From NCBI RefSeq assembly GCF_006542275.1, contig NZ_CP041217.1:4590501-4654500 (forward strand): DNA of 64,000 nucleotides, written 5' to 3'. The DNA is from Saccharibacillus brassicae. Its GTDB lineage: Bacteria > Bacillota > Bacilli > Paenibacillales > Paenibacillaceae. Made by a program: the position numbers and the translations under genes. The notes under the pieces were generated by a model that saw only the letters and a program-made list of their open reading frames with translations, did no database searches and was not told where the DNA came from. This document shows, piece by piece, positions 7,593 through 16,216 of this stretch. The number at the start of each line of letters is the position of its first letter. Position 1 is the stretch's first letter.

Positions 7593-9368
7593 TCAAATAT
7601 CGGGCGCAGCCGGAAAAACGAGCGTGATCCGGGTGCCCCGGCCGGGCTTGGAATCGACGGAAATCGTACCTTTGTGCGCCGTGACGACCGCATGCGCAAT
7701 ACTCATGCCGAGCCCCGCGCCGTCGACGCCTTCGTCGGTGTTCGTGCCCCGGTAGTAACGGTCGAACAGTCGGGCCTGCGTCTGTTCGTCCATGCCGGAC
7801 CCTTCGTCGCGCACGTCGATGACGGCGTCGTTTCCGGCCTGCCGCAGCGACAGCGTGATCGGCGTGCCGGGTTCGTTATGCTTGACGGCGTTCGAGATCA
7901 GATTGTCGAGCAGCCGTTGAAACCATTTGGCGTTCGCGAGAATCGTAACCGGCCCGCCGCTCTCCTCGAAGCCGAACGACGTACCCGGCAGCGTCGCGTC
8001 GTTGACATAACGCAGAACCGCCCGGCGTACAAATTCGTTCAGTTCGAGCGGTTCGAGCCGTTCGCCCGGCGTATGGTTTTTGAGTTCGAACGTCAGCGAG
8101 AAGTCCTGCAGCAGCTCCAGCATGTAGGCGCTTTTCTCCCGGATCGTGCCGCCCATGTCGCGCAGTTCCTGTTCGCTCCAGCTGAACTGCCCGCTTTCGA
8201 GCAGATGCCCGTAGCCCTGCACCGAAGTGAGCGGCGTGCGCAGGTCGTGCGAGATGCCGGCCATCCATTCTTCGCGGGATTTTTCCAGGCGCCGCCGTTC
8301 GTCGCGCGAACCCGCCAGTTTGCCGGCCATGTCCGAAAATCCCGCGATCACTTCGCCGTACAGTTTGTAGCGGGCGCGGAAGCGTCCGTTTTTGCGGAAA
8401 ATCTTGCGGCGTTCTTTGTCCGTAAACACATGCTCGTATTCGCCCCGGCCCATCCGTTCGAAGCCGCGCATGAACAGCAGCAGCGGGCCGCCGTAGCGGT
8501 ATCCGTGCCAGGCCGCGAGGGCGAGCGTCAGCAGCAGGATCGCGCCGCCCACGATGCCCGACACGGTCAGGATCAAGCGCAGCATCGGCTGCCGGGGCGA
8601 TTCCGCTTCCGCCCGCGGCGATTCCAGCAGCCATGTGTAGCCGGATTCCGTATCGTAATGGTAAGACAGCCCGGTATCCGCCGTGCCGGGCGCCGAACGG
8701 ATACGGACGAGCTCAAGCGCTTCTTCGCCTTCGAAGTTCTGCTTCGCCTCCGCGCCGTATTTTTGCACGGTTCGTCCGTTCTCGTCCAGCACGCGCAGCG
8801 AAGCGCCGAGCCGCTGCACTTCGCCGCCGATTTCGGCTTCGGCCGAAGAGCGGAGGCGACCGGACTCCGAATACCGCGTGAACCAGTCCTGCAGCTTGCT
8901 TTCATTGAGGTCGAGCTGTCCGAGCATGTACAAGCTGCGCTGGCCGTAAAAGTCTTCGTACATCGTCGTCATCCGGTAAGAGCCGAGCCGGTGCGTATCG
9001 GCGATACGAAGCAGCCGGGCCGCGGAATACCGATCCGGCACGTCTTTTGGGACATTGGCCGCATAGGCGATTTCGCCGCGGGCGTCGACGATTTGCAGCC
9101 AATACCCTCTTTTTTGCAGCTGCCGCGGCCAGGCTTCGGGCAGTTCGACGCTGCCGCTTTCGACGATCGTCTCGACCGACAGCGAGTCCAGGATCGCTTC
9201 CGGGGTACCGGTCTGAAGCTGGTCGCTGCTTAAGTAGTACATGAGAACGAAGAGGGCGACGAAGATCGTCGTCAGCACCGACAGCCAGATCATGAAGAAC
9301 TGCGCCGTGAAATGCAGACCGAGACGTCTCGCGAGGCGGCCGGTGCGGACGCGGGGCGGCTTGTTCAT
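7593..9368 (-). CDS. membrane sensor histidine kinase (OmpR-type partner)
   Basis: The 591-residue kinase starts at ATG 9368, which overlaps the stop of the upstream response-regulator gene (ATGA, 9365-9368). Transmembrane helices at about 22-46 and 265-290 flank an extracytoplasmic sensor of some 220 residues. A HAMP-like segment and the dimerization helix follow, with the phospho-accepting His374 in GISHDLRTPLTS. The ATPase domain shows LLDNLISNAVKH (N box), DVRDEGSGMDE (G1) and GAGLGMSIAHAV (G2). It phosphorylates the coupled regulator. The stimulus is unknown; the closest architecture is that of BaeS/ResE-like and lantibiotic or cell-envelope sensors. Confidence 0.94.
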   Translation of the reverse strand: MNKPPRVRTGRLARRLGLHFTAQFFMIWLSVLTTIFVALFVLMYYLSSDQLQTGTPEAILDSLSVETIVESGSVELPEAWPRQLQKRGYWLQIVDARGEIAYAANVPKDVPDRYSAARLLRIADTHRLGSYRMTTMYEDFYGQRSLYMLGQLDLNESKLQDWFTRYSESGRLRSSAEAEIGGEVQRLGASLRVLDENGRTVQKYGAEAKQNFEGEEALELVRIRSAPGTADTGLSYHYDTESGYTWLLESPRAEAESPRQPMLRLILTVSGIVGGAILLLTLALAAWHGYRYGGPLLLFMRGFERMGRGEYEHVFTDKERRKIFRKNGRFRARYKLYGEVIAGFSDMAGKLAGSRDERRRLEKSREEWMAGISHDLRTPLTSVQGYGHLLESGQFSWSEQELRDMGGTIREKSAYMLELLQDFSLTFELKNHTPGERLEPLELNEFVRRAVLRYVNDATLPGTSFGFEESGGPVTILANAKWFQRLLDNLISNAVKHNEPGTPITLSLRQAGNDAVIDVRDEGSGMDEQTQARLFDRYYRGTNTDEGVDGAGLGMSIAHAVVTAHKGTISVDSKPGRGTRITLVFPAAPDI

Positions 9369-10087
9369 GCGAAGCGTCCCCGCACAAGCTTGTAGCCGAG
9401 TCCGCGAACGGTCAGCAGAAGGCGGGGCGAACCGGGATCGGCTTCGATCCGCTCGCGGATCTTGCGGATATGGACCATGACCGTATTGTCGTCGCTCAGA
9501 CCGTCGAAGCCCCAGACCGATTCGTACAGCTGCGCTTTGGAGAAGACGATATCGGGATTGCGGCACAGAAACAGCAGCAGTTGGTACGCCTGCGCGGGAC
9601 AGGCGACCGGCCGGCCGCCGACCGTCAGCTCGCCGGCGCGTTCGTCGAGCACGAAATCGCCGAAGTCGTACCGCCGGCGCGTATCGGCAATCGCCGCCGG
9701 GGCAGGCTGCGTCTCGACCGGACCGCGGCGCAGGCGCGCGCGGATTCTCGCGGCGATCTCCAGCGGATTGAACGGCTTGGTGACGTAATCGTCGCCGCCT
9801 ACGGCAAAGCCGGTCAGCCGGTCGAGATCGGTCGTCCGCGCGGTCAAATAGATCAGGTGCGCGTCCGACAGCTCGCGGATCTGCGGGCCGAGTTCGAAGC
9901 CGCTGCGATCGGGCAGCATGACGTCGAGCAGGATGACGTCCGCGCCGTGTTCGCGCAGCAGCGCCAGCCCTTCCGCGGCCGTACCCGCCGTATGGATACG
10001 TTCGAAGCCTTCTTTGCGCAGCACGATCTCGATCATCTGCACGATCGCTTTCTCGTCGTCCACGATCAAAATGGTGGTAGGGTTCAT
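9365..10087 (-). CDS. OmpR/PhoB-family response regulator
   Basis: This 240-residue regulator has a receiver domain with acidic pocket DDE (10-12), phospho-acceptor Asp55 (LLDVMLPD) and the conserved Lys in YVTKPF, then a winged-helix DNA-binding domain (VWGFDGLSDDNTVMVHIRKI). ATG 10087 follows AGGAGAG. It is translationally coupled to the histidine kinase gene downstream. Tandem GTTAAG half-sites with 11-base spacing (10198-10214) in the divergent promoter region are typical for this family and suggest autoregulation and control of the DUF418 gene. Confidence 0.95.
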   Translation of the reverse strand: MNPTTILIVDDEKAIVQMIEIVLRKEGFERIHTAGTAAEGLALLREHGADVILLDVMLPDRSGFELGPQIRELSDAHLIYLTARTTDLDRLTGFAVGGDDYVTKPFNPLEIAARIRARLRRGPVETQPAPAAIADTRRRYDFGDFVLDERAGELTVGGRPVACPAQAYQLLLFLCRNPDIVFSKAQLYESVWGFDGLSDDNTVMVHIRKIRERIEADPGSPRLLLTVRGLGYKLVRGRFA

Positions 10088-10197
10088 GAATTTCTCTCCT
10101 TATTGTAGCGCAGGCCTTTTCCGCTTCGGGGAGCGCCTGCCGCGTGCTGCAGCCATCTTAACACGGCCCGGCGCTTCCTGCGCATGCGGCAGGCAGA

Positions 10198-10214
10198 GTT
10201 AAGGAAACGTTAAG
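10198..10214. promoter_or_regulatory. tandem direct-repeat operator for the OmpR-type regulator
   Basis: GTTAAG occurs twice with an 11-base start-to-start distance (GTTAAGGAAACGTTAAG), the helical-turn spacing used by PhoB/OmpR dimers. It lies between the divergent regulator and DUF418 genes. On the plus strand a TACACT (-10-like) lies at 10247-10252 without a -35 match, which fits an activated promoter. Confidence 0.5.
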
Positions 10215-10271
10215 AAAGGCTTTAGCGTCTCTTCAAGCCGCCGCGTTACACTGGGTGCAGAGGTGATGGAC

Positions 10272-11501
10272 ATGGACAGAACCAAAAGGGTTCAATTAAT
10301 CGACGGTCTGAGAGGCTTCAGCCTGGCCGGCATTTTGATTGCGAACATGCTTATTTTTCAATACGGATTGTTCGGGGAGACCGAGCCGCAGCTGTTCGGA
10401 ATCGAAGGAGCGGACCTGGCTTTCCGCTCGTTCCTGTTTATCGCGGTCGTCGGCAGCTTCATGCCGATCTTCGCTTATCTGTTCGGGTTCGGGATGGTCA
10501 AGCTGGCGGACAGCCTGACCGTACGCGAACTGCGCCCCAAATGGCATCTGGCGAGACGCTTCCTGCTGCTGCTCGGCATCGGCATGCTGCATGCGACGTT
10601 TTTGTGGGAAGGCGACATTTTGACTTTCTACGGCATGACCGGCTTTTTCCTGCTGCTGTTTGTGGGCCGCAAACCGAAAACGCTGCTGATCTGGGCGGTG
10701 CTGCTTATGACCGTGATGGGCGCGCTCGGGCTGACGCCGCTCGATCCGGCCGAAACGGGACTCGGCTCGTCGGCGCATACGCAAAATTACGTGCTGCACA
10801 GCCGCGACGTCTACGGCACCGGCACGTACGCGGAGATTCGCAGCTTCCGCAACGAAGTCGATCCGTTCGGGGAAGAAAACGGGATGTTTCTGCTGTTTGC
10901 CGTTTTGTTTGCCCCGATTCTGATTGCCCCGATGTTCCTGCTCGGGATGCGGGCCGCGAGAATAGGCACGTTCGACGATCCGCAGGGCATGCGCCGCTTC
11001 CATCGGCGCCGCGCCGCCGTCTTCATTGCGATCGGGCTGCTGCTCAAAGCTTACGGCATGCTGGCGCCGCAGCTCGGCGGAGCAGGGCTGCCCGGGCTGG
11101 GGCTCGGCGATACGGTCGGCGGGGCGATTCTGTCGCTCGGGTATATCCATGCGTTTGCCCTGCTGTACGCCGGCGTTCGCCGCCACCGCCTGCTGCCGAA
11201 CTTCGAAGCTGTCGGCCGCTTGTCGATGACGAATTATTTGATGCAGAGCGTGATCGGCACGACGATTTTTTACGGATATGGCTTCGGGCTGTTCGGCCGC
11301 GCCGGCGTATTCGTCGGCACCGTGATCGCGCTGGCGATCTATGCGGCGCAGCTCTGGCTGAGCCCGCTCTATCTGCGCCGGTTCCGCACCGGACCGATCG
11401 AGTATGTGCTGCGCGTCTGGACGTACCTGTCCTGGCGGGGCCGGCCGAAAACGCGCAAACTTCGTCCGCCCTCTTCGGAAGAACGCTCCCGCGTCTCCTG
11501 A
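10272..11501 (+). CDS. DUF418 (YeiB-like) multi-pass membrane protein
   Basis: The product is about 410 residues. I chose ATG 10272 because AGGTGA (10261-10266) lies 5 bases before it; GTG 10263 and ATG 10266 are in frame but overlap that site. The N-terminus (RVQLIDGLRGFSLAGILIANML) and the NYLMQSVIGT motif with several hydrophobic helices match the YeiB/DUF418 family, distantly related to acyltransferase-3 membrane proteins. The biochemical role of the family is not established; transport or cell-surface modification has been proposed. It is divergent from the two-component system and may be its target. Confidence 0.88.
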   Translation: MDRTKRVQLIDGLRGFSLAGILIANMLIFQYGLFGETEPQLFGIEGADLAFRSFLFIAVVGSFMPIFAYLFGFGMVKLADSLTVRELRPKWHLARRFLLLLGIGMLHATFLWEGDILTFYGMTGFFLLLFVGRKPKTLLIWAVLLMTVMGALGLTPLDPAETGLGSSAHTQNYVLHSRDVYGTGTYAEIRSFRNEVDPFGEENGMFLLFAVLFAPILIAPMFLLGMRAARIGTFDDPQGMRRFHRRRAAVFIAIGLLLKAYGMLAPQLGGAGLPGLGLGDTVGGAILSLGYIHAFALLYAGVRRHRLLPNFEAVGRLSMTNYLMQSVIGTTIFYGYGFGLFGRAGVFVGTVIALAIYAAQLWLSPLYLRRFRTGPIEYVLRVWTYLSWRGRPKTRKLRPPSSEERSRVS

Positions 11502-11572
11502 AGCCGGGTTCGGCGCCTGCGCGGCGCCTCGGCAAGGAAGCGACCAGACGAGCATAGAAGACGCAGAAGTAG

Positions 11573-11599
11573 GCCCGCTTCGGGAGAAGCGGGCTTTTG
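11573..11599 (+). terminator. terminator after the DUF418 gene
   Basis: GCCCGCTTC pairs with GAAGCGGGC across a short loop and is followed by TTTT. Confidence 0.75.
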
Positions 11600-11775
11600 G
11601 CGCGCAAAAGAACGATAAAAGAACGGTATCGACGTCTTATTTTTAACGGAAATGCTTGGAAGCTTGAATCGGACCGCCCATACTCGATATAATCAAAGAC
11701 AGTCGTTCCTGTCGGTCGGCAGCCTTACGGGCTGAGCGGCAATGACAGGCAAACTTGAGGATAAGGGGAAAAAGG

Positions 11776-12618
11776 ATGAGCAAAAACAAAAAGCCGGCGC
11801 CGAAAAACGGCAAGCCGCAGGGTGCCAAAAGAAATACGGGGGGCGCCGCAAGACCGCAAAATGGCAGGCCGCAAAACGCCAGACCGCAGCAAAATCCGAA
11901 CACGGCCGCTTCGCAGTGGACGTCGGGCAGCAAGCGCAAGAAAAGCAATCTGAGCGCGATCGCGCTGGGCTTTGTCGGCCTGGTCGTGGTGCTGCTGGTG
12001 CTGATCTACCTGCTGACGAAGTTCGGGGAAAACCAGACGCCGGCGGCTTCCGCCGAACCGGTCGTGCTGACGAACTACGTCGCGACGAACCAGCCGACGC
12101 TCGGCAAAGCGGACGCGAAAGTCAAAATCGTCGAATTCGGCGATTACAAATGTCCGGACTGCAAAATTTGGACAGAAACGGTACTGCCGGAGCTGAAGAC
12201 CAAATATGTCGATACGAACGAAGCTTCGTTCCAATTCGCCGATTATCCGTTCCTGGCCGACGATTCCATGCTGCTGGCTCTGGGCGGACAAGCGCTGTAC
12301 GAACAAAACCCGGACTACTTCTGGGCTTACAACAAAGCGGTGTACGCGAACCAGGATACGAACAAAGTACGCGACAACTGGGTAACGGAAAAATATATCG
12401 TTGATCTGGTCAAACAAACGGTGCCGGATGCCGACATCGAGAAATTCGCGGCCGATCTCAAAAACAAAACGTACCAGGCTGCCGTAACGGCCGACGTAAA
12501 GGCTGGCGACGACAGCAAAATCACCGGCACGCCGTCGATTTTCGTCAACGGCACCAAAGTCGAGAATCCGACGCTTGAGAACGTGGAAGCGGCGATCGAA
12601 GCGGCCAAAGCGGGCTGA
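11776..12618 (+). CDS. membrane-anchored DsbA-family thiol-disulfide oxidoreductase
   Basis: The 280-residue protein starts at ATG 11776 after AAGGGGAAAAAGG. A basic, Asn/Pro/Lys-rich cytoplasmic tail (about 1-58) precedes one transmembrane helix (LGFVGLVVVLLVLIYLL, about 65-82). The outer domain has a thioredoxin fold with DsbA insertion; its active site is CPDC in FGDYKCPDCKIW. The cis-Pro loop appears as ITGTPSIFVNG. Such proteins (BdbD/DsbA-like) oxidize or reduce cysteines in exported proteins. A partner DsbB is not adjacent. The gene is monocistronic and ends at a terminator. Confidence 0.92.
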   Translation: MSKNKKPAPKNGKPQGAKRNTGGAARPQNGRPQNARPQQNPNTAASQWTSGSKRKKSNLSAIALGFVGLVVVLLVLIYLLTKFGENQTPAASAEPVVLTNYVATNQPTLGKADAKVKIVEFGDYKCPDCKIWTETVLPELKTKYVDTNEASFQFADYPFLADDSMLLALGGQALYEQNPDYFWAYNKAVYANQDTNKVRDNWVTEKYIVDLVKQTVPDADIEKFAADLKNKTYQAAVTADVKAGDDSKITGTPSIFVNGTKVENPTLENVEAAIEAAKAG

Positions 12619-12652
12619 GCCTTTTTTCAAACACAGCCGTTCAAGTCGTTCA

Positions 12653-12710
12653 AGCCTATCGGCGAGCAGACCGGATTTTCGGTCACGCTTCGCCGACAGG
12701 CTTTTTTTTG
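12653..12710 (+). terminator. terminator after the DsbA-like gene
   Basis: CCTATCGGCGA (from 12655) pairs with TCGCCGACAGG (ending 12700) with one mismatch, and an 8-base T run follows. A smaller hairpin (GACCGGATTTTCGGTC) sits in the loop. Confidence 0.8.
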
Positions 12711-12791
12711 GCGGAAAAAGAAGCCTGAACCGGTTCGCCCGCGATCAAAACGGTGAAATACGGCATATTCGCGAAAAGGGAGGGCTTATCC

Positions 12792-13355
12792 ATGGAACGA
12801 ACAGTATACGGAACCCGCGTTATCGTCGTCCGGGGCGATATTACCCGATACGAGACGGACGCCATCGTCAATGCGGCGAATTCGTCGCTGCTCGGAGGCG
12901 GAGGCGTGGACGGTTCGATTCACCGCGCCGGCGGCCCGGCCATACTGGAAGAATGCCGCGCGATCCGCGCCCGGCAGGGAGGCTGCGAGACAGGCGACGC
13001 GGTCGTGACGACGGCAGGCAGGCTGCCCGCGAACATCGTCGTGCATACGGTAGGACCGGTGTATCAAGGCGGCATGGACGGAGAAGCGAAAGCGCTTGCG
13101 TCCTGCTACGTCCGCTCGATCGAAGAAGCGACTTTGGCGGGAGCGCGGCGGATCGCTTTTCCGAACATTTCGACAGGCATCTACGGGTATCCCAAAAAAG
13201 CGGCGGCCGAGACGGCATGGGCGGCGGTCCGCGGCGAACTGGAACGCCGGGCGTCCGCAGGCGGCGAACCGCTTTTGGAAGAAGCGGCGTTCGTCTGCTA
13301 CGATGAAGAGAACGAACGCCTGTACCGGCGCCTGCTGGAGCGGGAAGACCGGTAA
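12792..13355 (+). CDS. macro-domain protein, O-acetyl-ADP-ribose deacetylase-like
   Basis: The product has 187 residues, with ATG 12792 behind AAAGGGAGGG. The macro fold signatures are GDITRYETDAIVNAANSSLL, GGGGVDGSIHRAGG, and later FPNISTGIYGYPKKAA, all lining the ADP-ribose pocket. This matches the YmdB-like (MacroD-type) class that hydrolyses O-acetyl-ADP-ribose or removes mono-ADP-ribose from proteins. It is followed after 28 bases by a CE7 esterase gene and could be cotranscribed. No ADP-ribosyltransferase toxin is nearby, so a toxin-antitoxin role is not indicated. Confidence 0.92.
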   Translation: MERTVYGTRVIVVRGDITRYETDAIVNAANSSLLGGGGVDGSIHRAGGPAILEECRAIRARQGGCETGDAVVTTAGRLPANIVVHTVGPVYQGGMDGEAKALASCYVRSIEEATLAGARRIAFPNISTGIYGYPKKAAAETAWAAVRGELERRASAGGEPLLEEAAFVCYDEENERLYRRLLEREDR

Positions 13356-13383
13356 GGGTGCAAAAAGGAGACTGGATATCGCC

Positions 13384-14352
13384 ATGACGAACAGTATTCA
13401 GAACCGCATCCGCGAGCTGGAGCGCCGCAGCCCGATCCTGACGGCGGAAGACGACCTCGACGTTTTCTGGGAAGCGACGCTCGCGTCGTACGCGGACAAG
13501 CCGTTAAACGGCACGCGGGAGCTCGTGCACACCCCGATGGGCGGCATGCGCGCCTACAAGTCGACTTACGAAGGCGCGGACGACACGCCGCTGCACGCCT
13601 GGTACTTGACGCCCGCGGCCGAGCCGGCGGACGGCGGGAAATTCCCGTGCGTCGTCCATTACCACGGGTACGGCGGCGGCAAAGGCATGCCGGAGCAGTT
13701 CGCCCATTACATTCTGATGGGCTTCGCCGTGCTGTCGGTCGACGTGCGCGGGCAGGGCGGCGAGACGGGCAGCCGGCTGGACCAGCCTTACGGGGCGGCC
13801 AAAGGCTGGCTGACGCCGGGCATTCTCGATCGGGAGACGGCCTATTACCGGGCGATTACGATCGACGCGATCCGCGCCGCGGAATGGGCCGCCGCGCAGC
13901 CGGAGACCGATCCCGACCGGGTGCTGCTGATCGGCGGCAGCCAGGGAGGCGGGCTTGCGCTGATCGTGTCGGCGCTGAGCGGCGTGCCCAAAGCGGCGGT
14001 CGCCCATATCCCCAACATGTGCCAAATGGACTTCGGCATTCTGAACGCCAACAGTTCGCTGTCCGAAGCGGCGGAGTTCGTCAGCCGGCATCCCGGGCAT
14101 CTGGACGCGGTGCTGCGCACGCTCAGCTATTTCGACAACGTCAATCTGGCGCACCGGATTCGGATTCCGGTCATGGTCTCCTGCGGTTTGAAAGATCTCT
14201 GCTGCATGCCGGAGACGGTCTACGCGGCGTACAACCGGATCGTCTCGGACAAGGAAATGCGCGTGTATCCGTTCGACGGGCATTGGGTATCGGACGGGCA
14301 GAACCGGCTGGCGATGGAGTTTTTGGCCAGACAGGCCGGTTTGTCCAGTTAA
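13384..14352 (+). CDS. CE7-family acetylxylan esterase / cephalosporin-C deacetylase-like
   Basis: This 322-residue alpha/beta hydrolase starts at ATG 13384 after AAGGAG. Features of CE7 are the oxyanion region HYHGYGGG, the RGQ motif (DVRGQGG), nucleophile Ser186 in GGSQGG, Asp271 in GLKDLCC and His300 in FDGHW. Positions agree well with known CE7 catalytic triads. The enzymes remove acetyl groups from short xylo-oligosaccharides and antibiotics in the cytoplasm. No signal peptide is present. Another acetyl esterase of a different fold is encoded at 40118, and together they would let the cell use acetylated xylan fragments. Confidence 0.9.
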   Translation: MTNSIQNRIRELERRSPILTAEDDLDVFWEATLASYADKPLNGTRELVHTPMGGMRAYKSTYEGADDTPLHAWYLTPAAEPADGGKFPCVVHYHGYGGGKGMPEQFAHYILMGFAVLSVDVRGQGGETGSRLDQPYGAAKGWLTPGILDRETAYYRAITIDAIRAAEWAAAQPETDPDRVLLIGGSQGGGLALIVSALSGVPKAAVAHIPNMCQMDFGILNANSSLSEAAEFVSRHPGHLDAVLRTLSYFDNVNLAHRIRIPVMVSCGLKDLCCMPETVYAAYNRIVSDKEMRVYPFDGHWVSDGQNRLAMEFLARQAGLSS

Positions 14353-14420
14353 CGGATGTTAGGGAAAAGCAGCGAATCGTAAAAAAGATCAACCAGAACG
14401 AGCCGCATACAAATCACAAG

Positions 14421-14472
14421 AAGAAGCCTGCGAATGCGACGGTCCGAACGGCCGCGTATGCAGGCTTCTTTT
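14421..14472 (+). terminator. terminator after the CE7 esterase gene
   Basis: AAGAAGCCTGC pairs with GCAGGCTTCTT and extends inward through GCG/CGC pairs; TTT follows. Confidence 0.8.
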
Positions 14473-14478
14473 AATCAT

Positions 14479-14506
14479 TTGCTTTACTTTTGTAACTTAG
14501 TATACT
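14479..14506 (+). promoter_or_regulatory. probable sigma-A promoter of the dioxygenase-like gene
   Basis: TTGCTT (14479-14484) and TATACT (14501-14506) are separated by 16 bases in an AT-rich stretch just before the VOC gene. Confidence 0.45.
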
Positions 14507-14589
14507 ATGATGGAACTATAAATAATATTACTCATGACAAACAAATAATGATATAAGAAAAAATGTATAAAAAACAGGAGGTTACATCC

Positions 14590-15444
14590 ATGTCCGCTTA
14601 TCAGATTCATCCCGACGCCCATATGGGGCGGGTCCAGCTCAAAGTCAGCCAGATCGAACGGTCGATCCGCTTCTACCGCGAAACGATCGGGCTTACGCTT
14701 CTGTCGCAGACGTCCACGACGGCCGAGTTCGGCGTGAGCGGCAGCGGCGTGCTGCTCGGGCTCGAAGAAGTGGAGCAGGCGATCGTGCTGCCGCAGCAGA
14801 GCGTGACCGGCTTGTACCACTTCGCCATCCTGCTGCCGGATCGCGTGTCGCTCGGCACGACGCTGCGCCATTTGGCCGCAAGCGGGCTCGGCATCGGGCA
14901 GGGCGACCACGCGGTCAGCGAAGCGTTCTACCTGAACGATCCCGACGGCAACGGTATCGAGATCTACGCGGACCGTCCCCGCTCGGAGTGGCAAAAAGAC
15001 GCCAAAGGCGAATACGTCATGGGCAGCGATCCGGTCGACGTGCAGTCGCTGCTTCAGCTCGCCGGTCCCTGGAACGGACTGCCGGCCGGCACCGTGATCG
15101 GACACGTCCACCTGCATGTCGGCAATCTGCCCGCAGCGCGTGCCTTCTACGTGGACGGCCTCGGCTTCGACGTCGTCTTGCATTTCGGCGGCGGGGCGCT
15201 GTTCGTCTCGGCGGGCGGCTACCATCACCATATGGGACTCAACACATGGGCGGGCGTCGGCGCTCCGGCGGCGCCCGCGAATGCGGTCGGGCTGCGCTAC
15301 TTCACGATCGAATATCCGGACGCGGCAGAACTCGGCGCAGCCGTATCCGCGCTGCGCGCAGCCGGAATCGAAGTGACGGATACGCCGGAAGGGCCTTCCG
15401 CGCTCGATCCGTTCGGCAACCGCGCCATGCTGCGGGTATCCTGA
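14590..15444 (+). CDS. VOC-superfamily protein, catechol-2,3-dioxygenase-like (CatE type)
   Basis: The 284-residue protein has ATG 14590 with AGGAGGT at 14576-14582. Two vicinal-oxygen-chelate modules are visible: the first at about 10-125 (VQLKVSQIERSIRFYRE to GIEIYADRP) and the second at about 165-282 (IGHVHLHVGNLPAARAFYVDGLGF). Likely metal ligands are the His of HVHLHV, the His of YHHHMGLNTW and a C-terminal acidic residue. The layout agrees with CatE/YfiE-type extradiol dioxygenases of Bacillus, which open catechol rings, but glyoxalase-like roles cannot be excluded. It has its own promoter and terminator, and no aromatic pathway genes lie next to it. Confidence 0.85.
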   Translation: MSAYQIHPDAHMGRVQLKVSQIERSIRFYRETIGLTLLSQTSTTAEFGVSGSGVLLGLEEVEQAIVLPQQSVTGLYHFAILLPDRVSLGTTLRHLAASGLGIGQGDHAVSEAFYLNDPDGNGIEIYADRPRSEWQKDAKGEYVMGSDPVDVQSLLQLAGPWNGLPAGTVIGHVHLHVGNLPAARAFYVDGLGFDVVLHFGGGALFVSAGGYHHHMGLNTWAGVGAPAAPANAVGLRYFTIEYPDAAELGAAVSALRAAGIEVTDTPEGPSALDPFGNRAMLRVS

Positions 15445-15607
15445 CCGACTTCGCCGCATCGCGGCGTCTGTCGCCCGCCCCTTGCTTCGCCATTCAACGG
15501 CTTTCCTTATGGGGAAAGCCGTTTTCTTTGTTTCCGGGCTGGGGTATAATTTGAACCGATACGCCGCGAAGGCGATCGGACATCGAGAAGAAAGCGGGGG
15601 AAACGCA

Positions 15608-16174
15608 ATGAGGGTCATCGGAGTCTTGTTGAATGCGCTTGGCGCGTTCTGGATCGTCATGGGCACCTGGTTCGTGCTCGATACGTGGAAGCCGGGCATC
15701 GGCAGTTCAACCGCGTCGACCGCGATCGGGTTTGTCCTCTTTTTCGCGCTGCCGGGCGTGCTGTTCCTGCTGCTCGGTTCGTGGCTGCTGCGCCGCGGCA
15801 AGCGCCTGCGGGCGCTGCGCGAACAGGCGGGCGTCGGCCGGGGCGGCCACGGATCGCGCACCTCGCGGGGCGTCTATGACGAACCGCCTGCGGACGGAGG
15901 CCGGACAAGCTACGAGGCGCAGATGGCCGGATTGGAAGCGCAGACAAGCCGTTATTCCGCCGAAGAGCCGGAGACCGCTTATGATCAACCGTCCGCGGAC
16001 GGGGGCAGCACAATCTACCGCACCAAGTCGGTCCGTTCGAAAGCCGGCGCGTCCGGGCTCGTCGTGGCGGTCTGCCGCTCGTGCGGCAGCCGCAAAACGG
16101 TTCGCGCCGGCACCGAAACGCAGTGCGAATACTGCGGCGCGCCGATCGAAGAGACGCAGAACGCCTATTCATAA
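15608..16174 (+). CDS. hypothetical membrane protein with C-terminal zinc ribbon
   Basis: I do not recognise this 188-residue protein. ATG 15608 follows a G-rich site. Two hydrophobic helices (about 1-22 and 36-58) are followed by a basic stretch, a polar region containing two similar segments (DEPPADGG..SYEAQ and DQPSADGG..IYRTK), and two CxxC pairs (CRSCGSRK and CEYCGAPI) that would bind zinc. It lies 42 bases before ung. The topology suggests an inner-membrane protein with a cytoplasmic tail; function is not inferred. Confidence 0.75.
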   Translation: MRVIGVLLNALGAFWIVMGTWFVLDTWKPGIGSSTASTAIGFVLFFALPGVLFLLLGSWLLRRGKRLRALREQAGVGRGGHGSRTSRGVYDEPPADGGRTSYEAQMAGLEAQTSRYSAEEPETAYDQPSADGGSTIYRTKSVRSKAGASGLVVAVCRSCGSRKTVRAGTETQCEYCGAPIEETQNAYS

Positions 16175-16216
16175 TCCGCCGCCGCGAACAAGCGAACAGG
16201 AGAGGGGAACCGCCGT

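Noticed and set aside
14497-15861. 454-residue minus-strand frame opposite the VOC gene
   Set aside because: The plus-strand gene has two VOC modules and AGGAGGT; the antisense frame has no recognisable domain.
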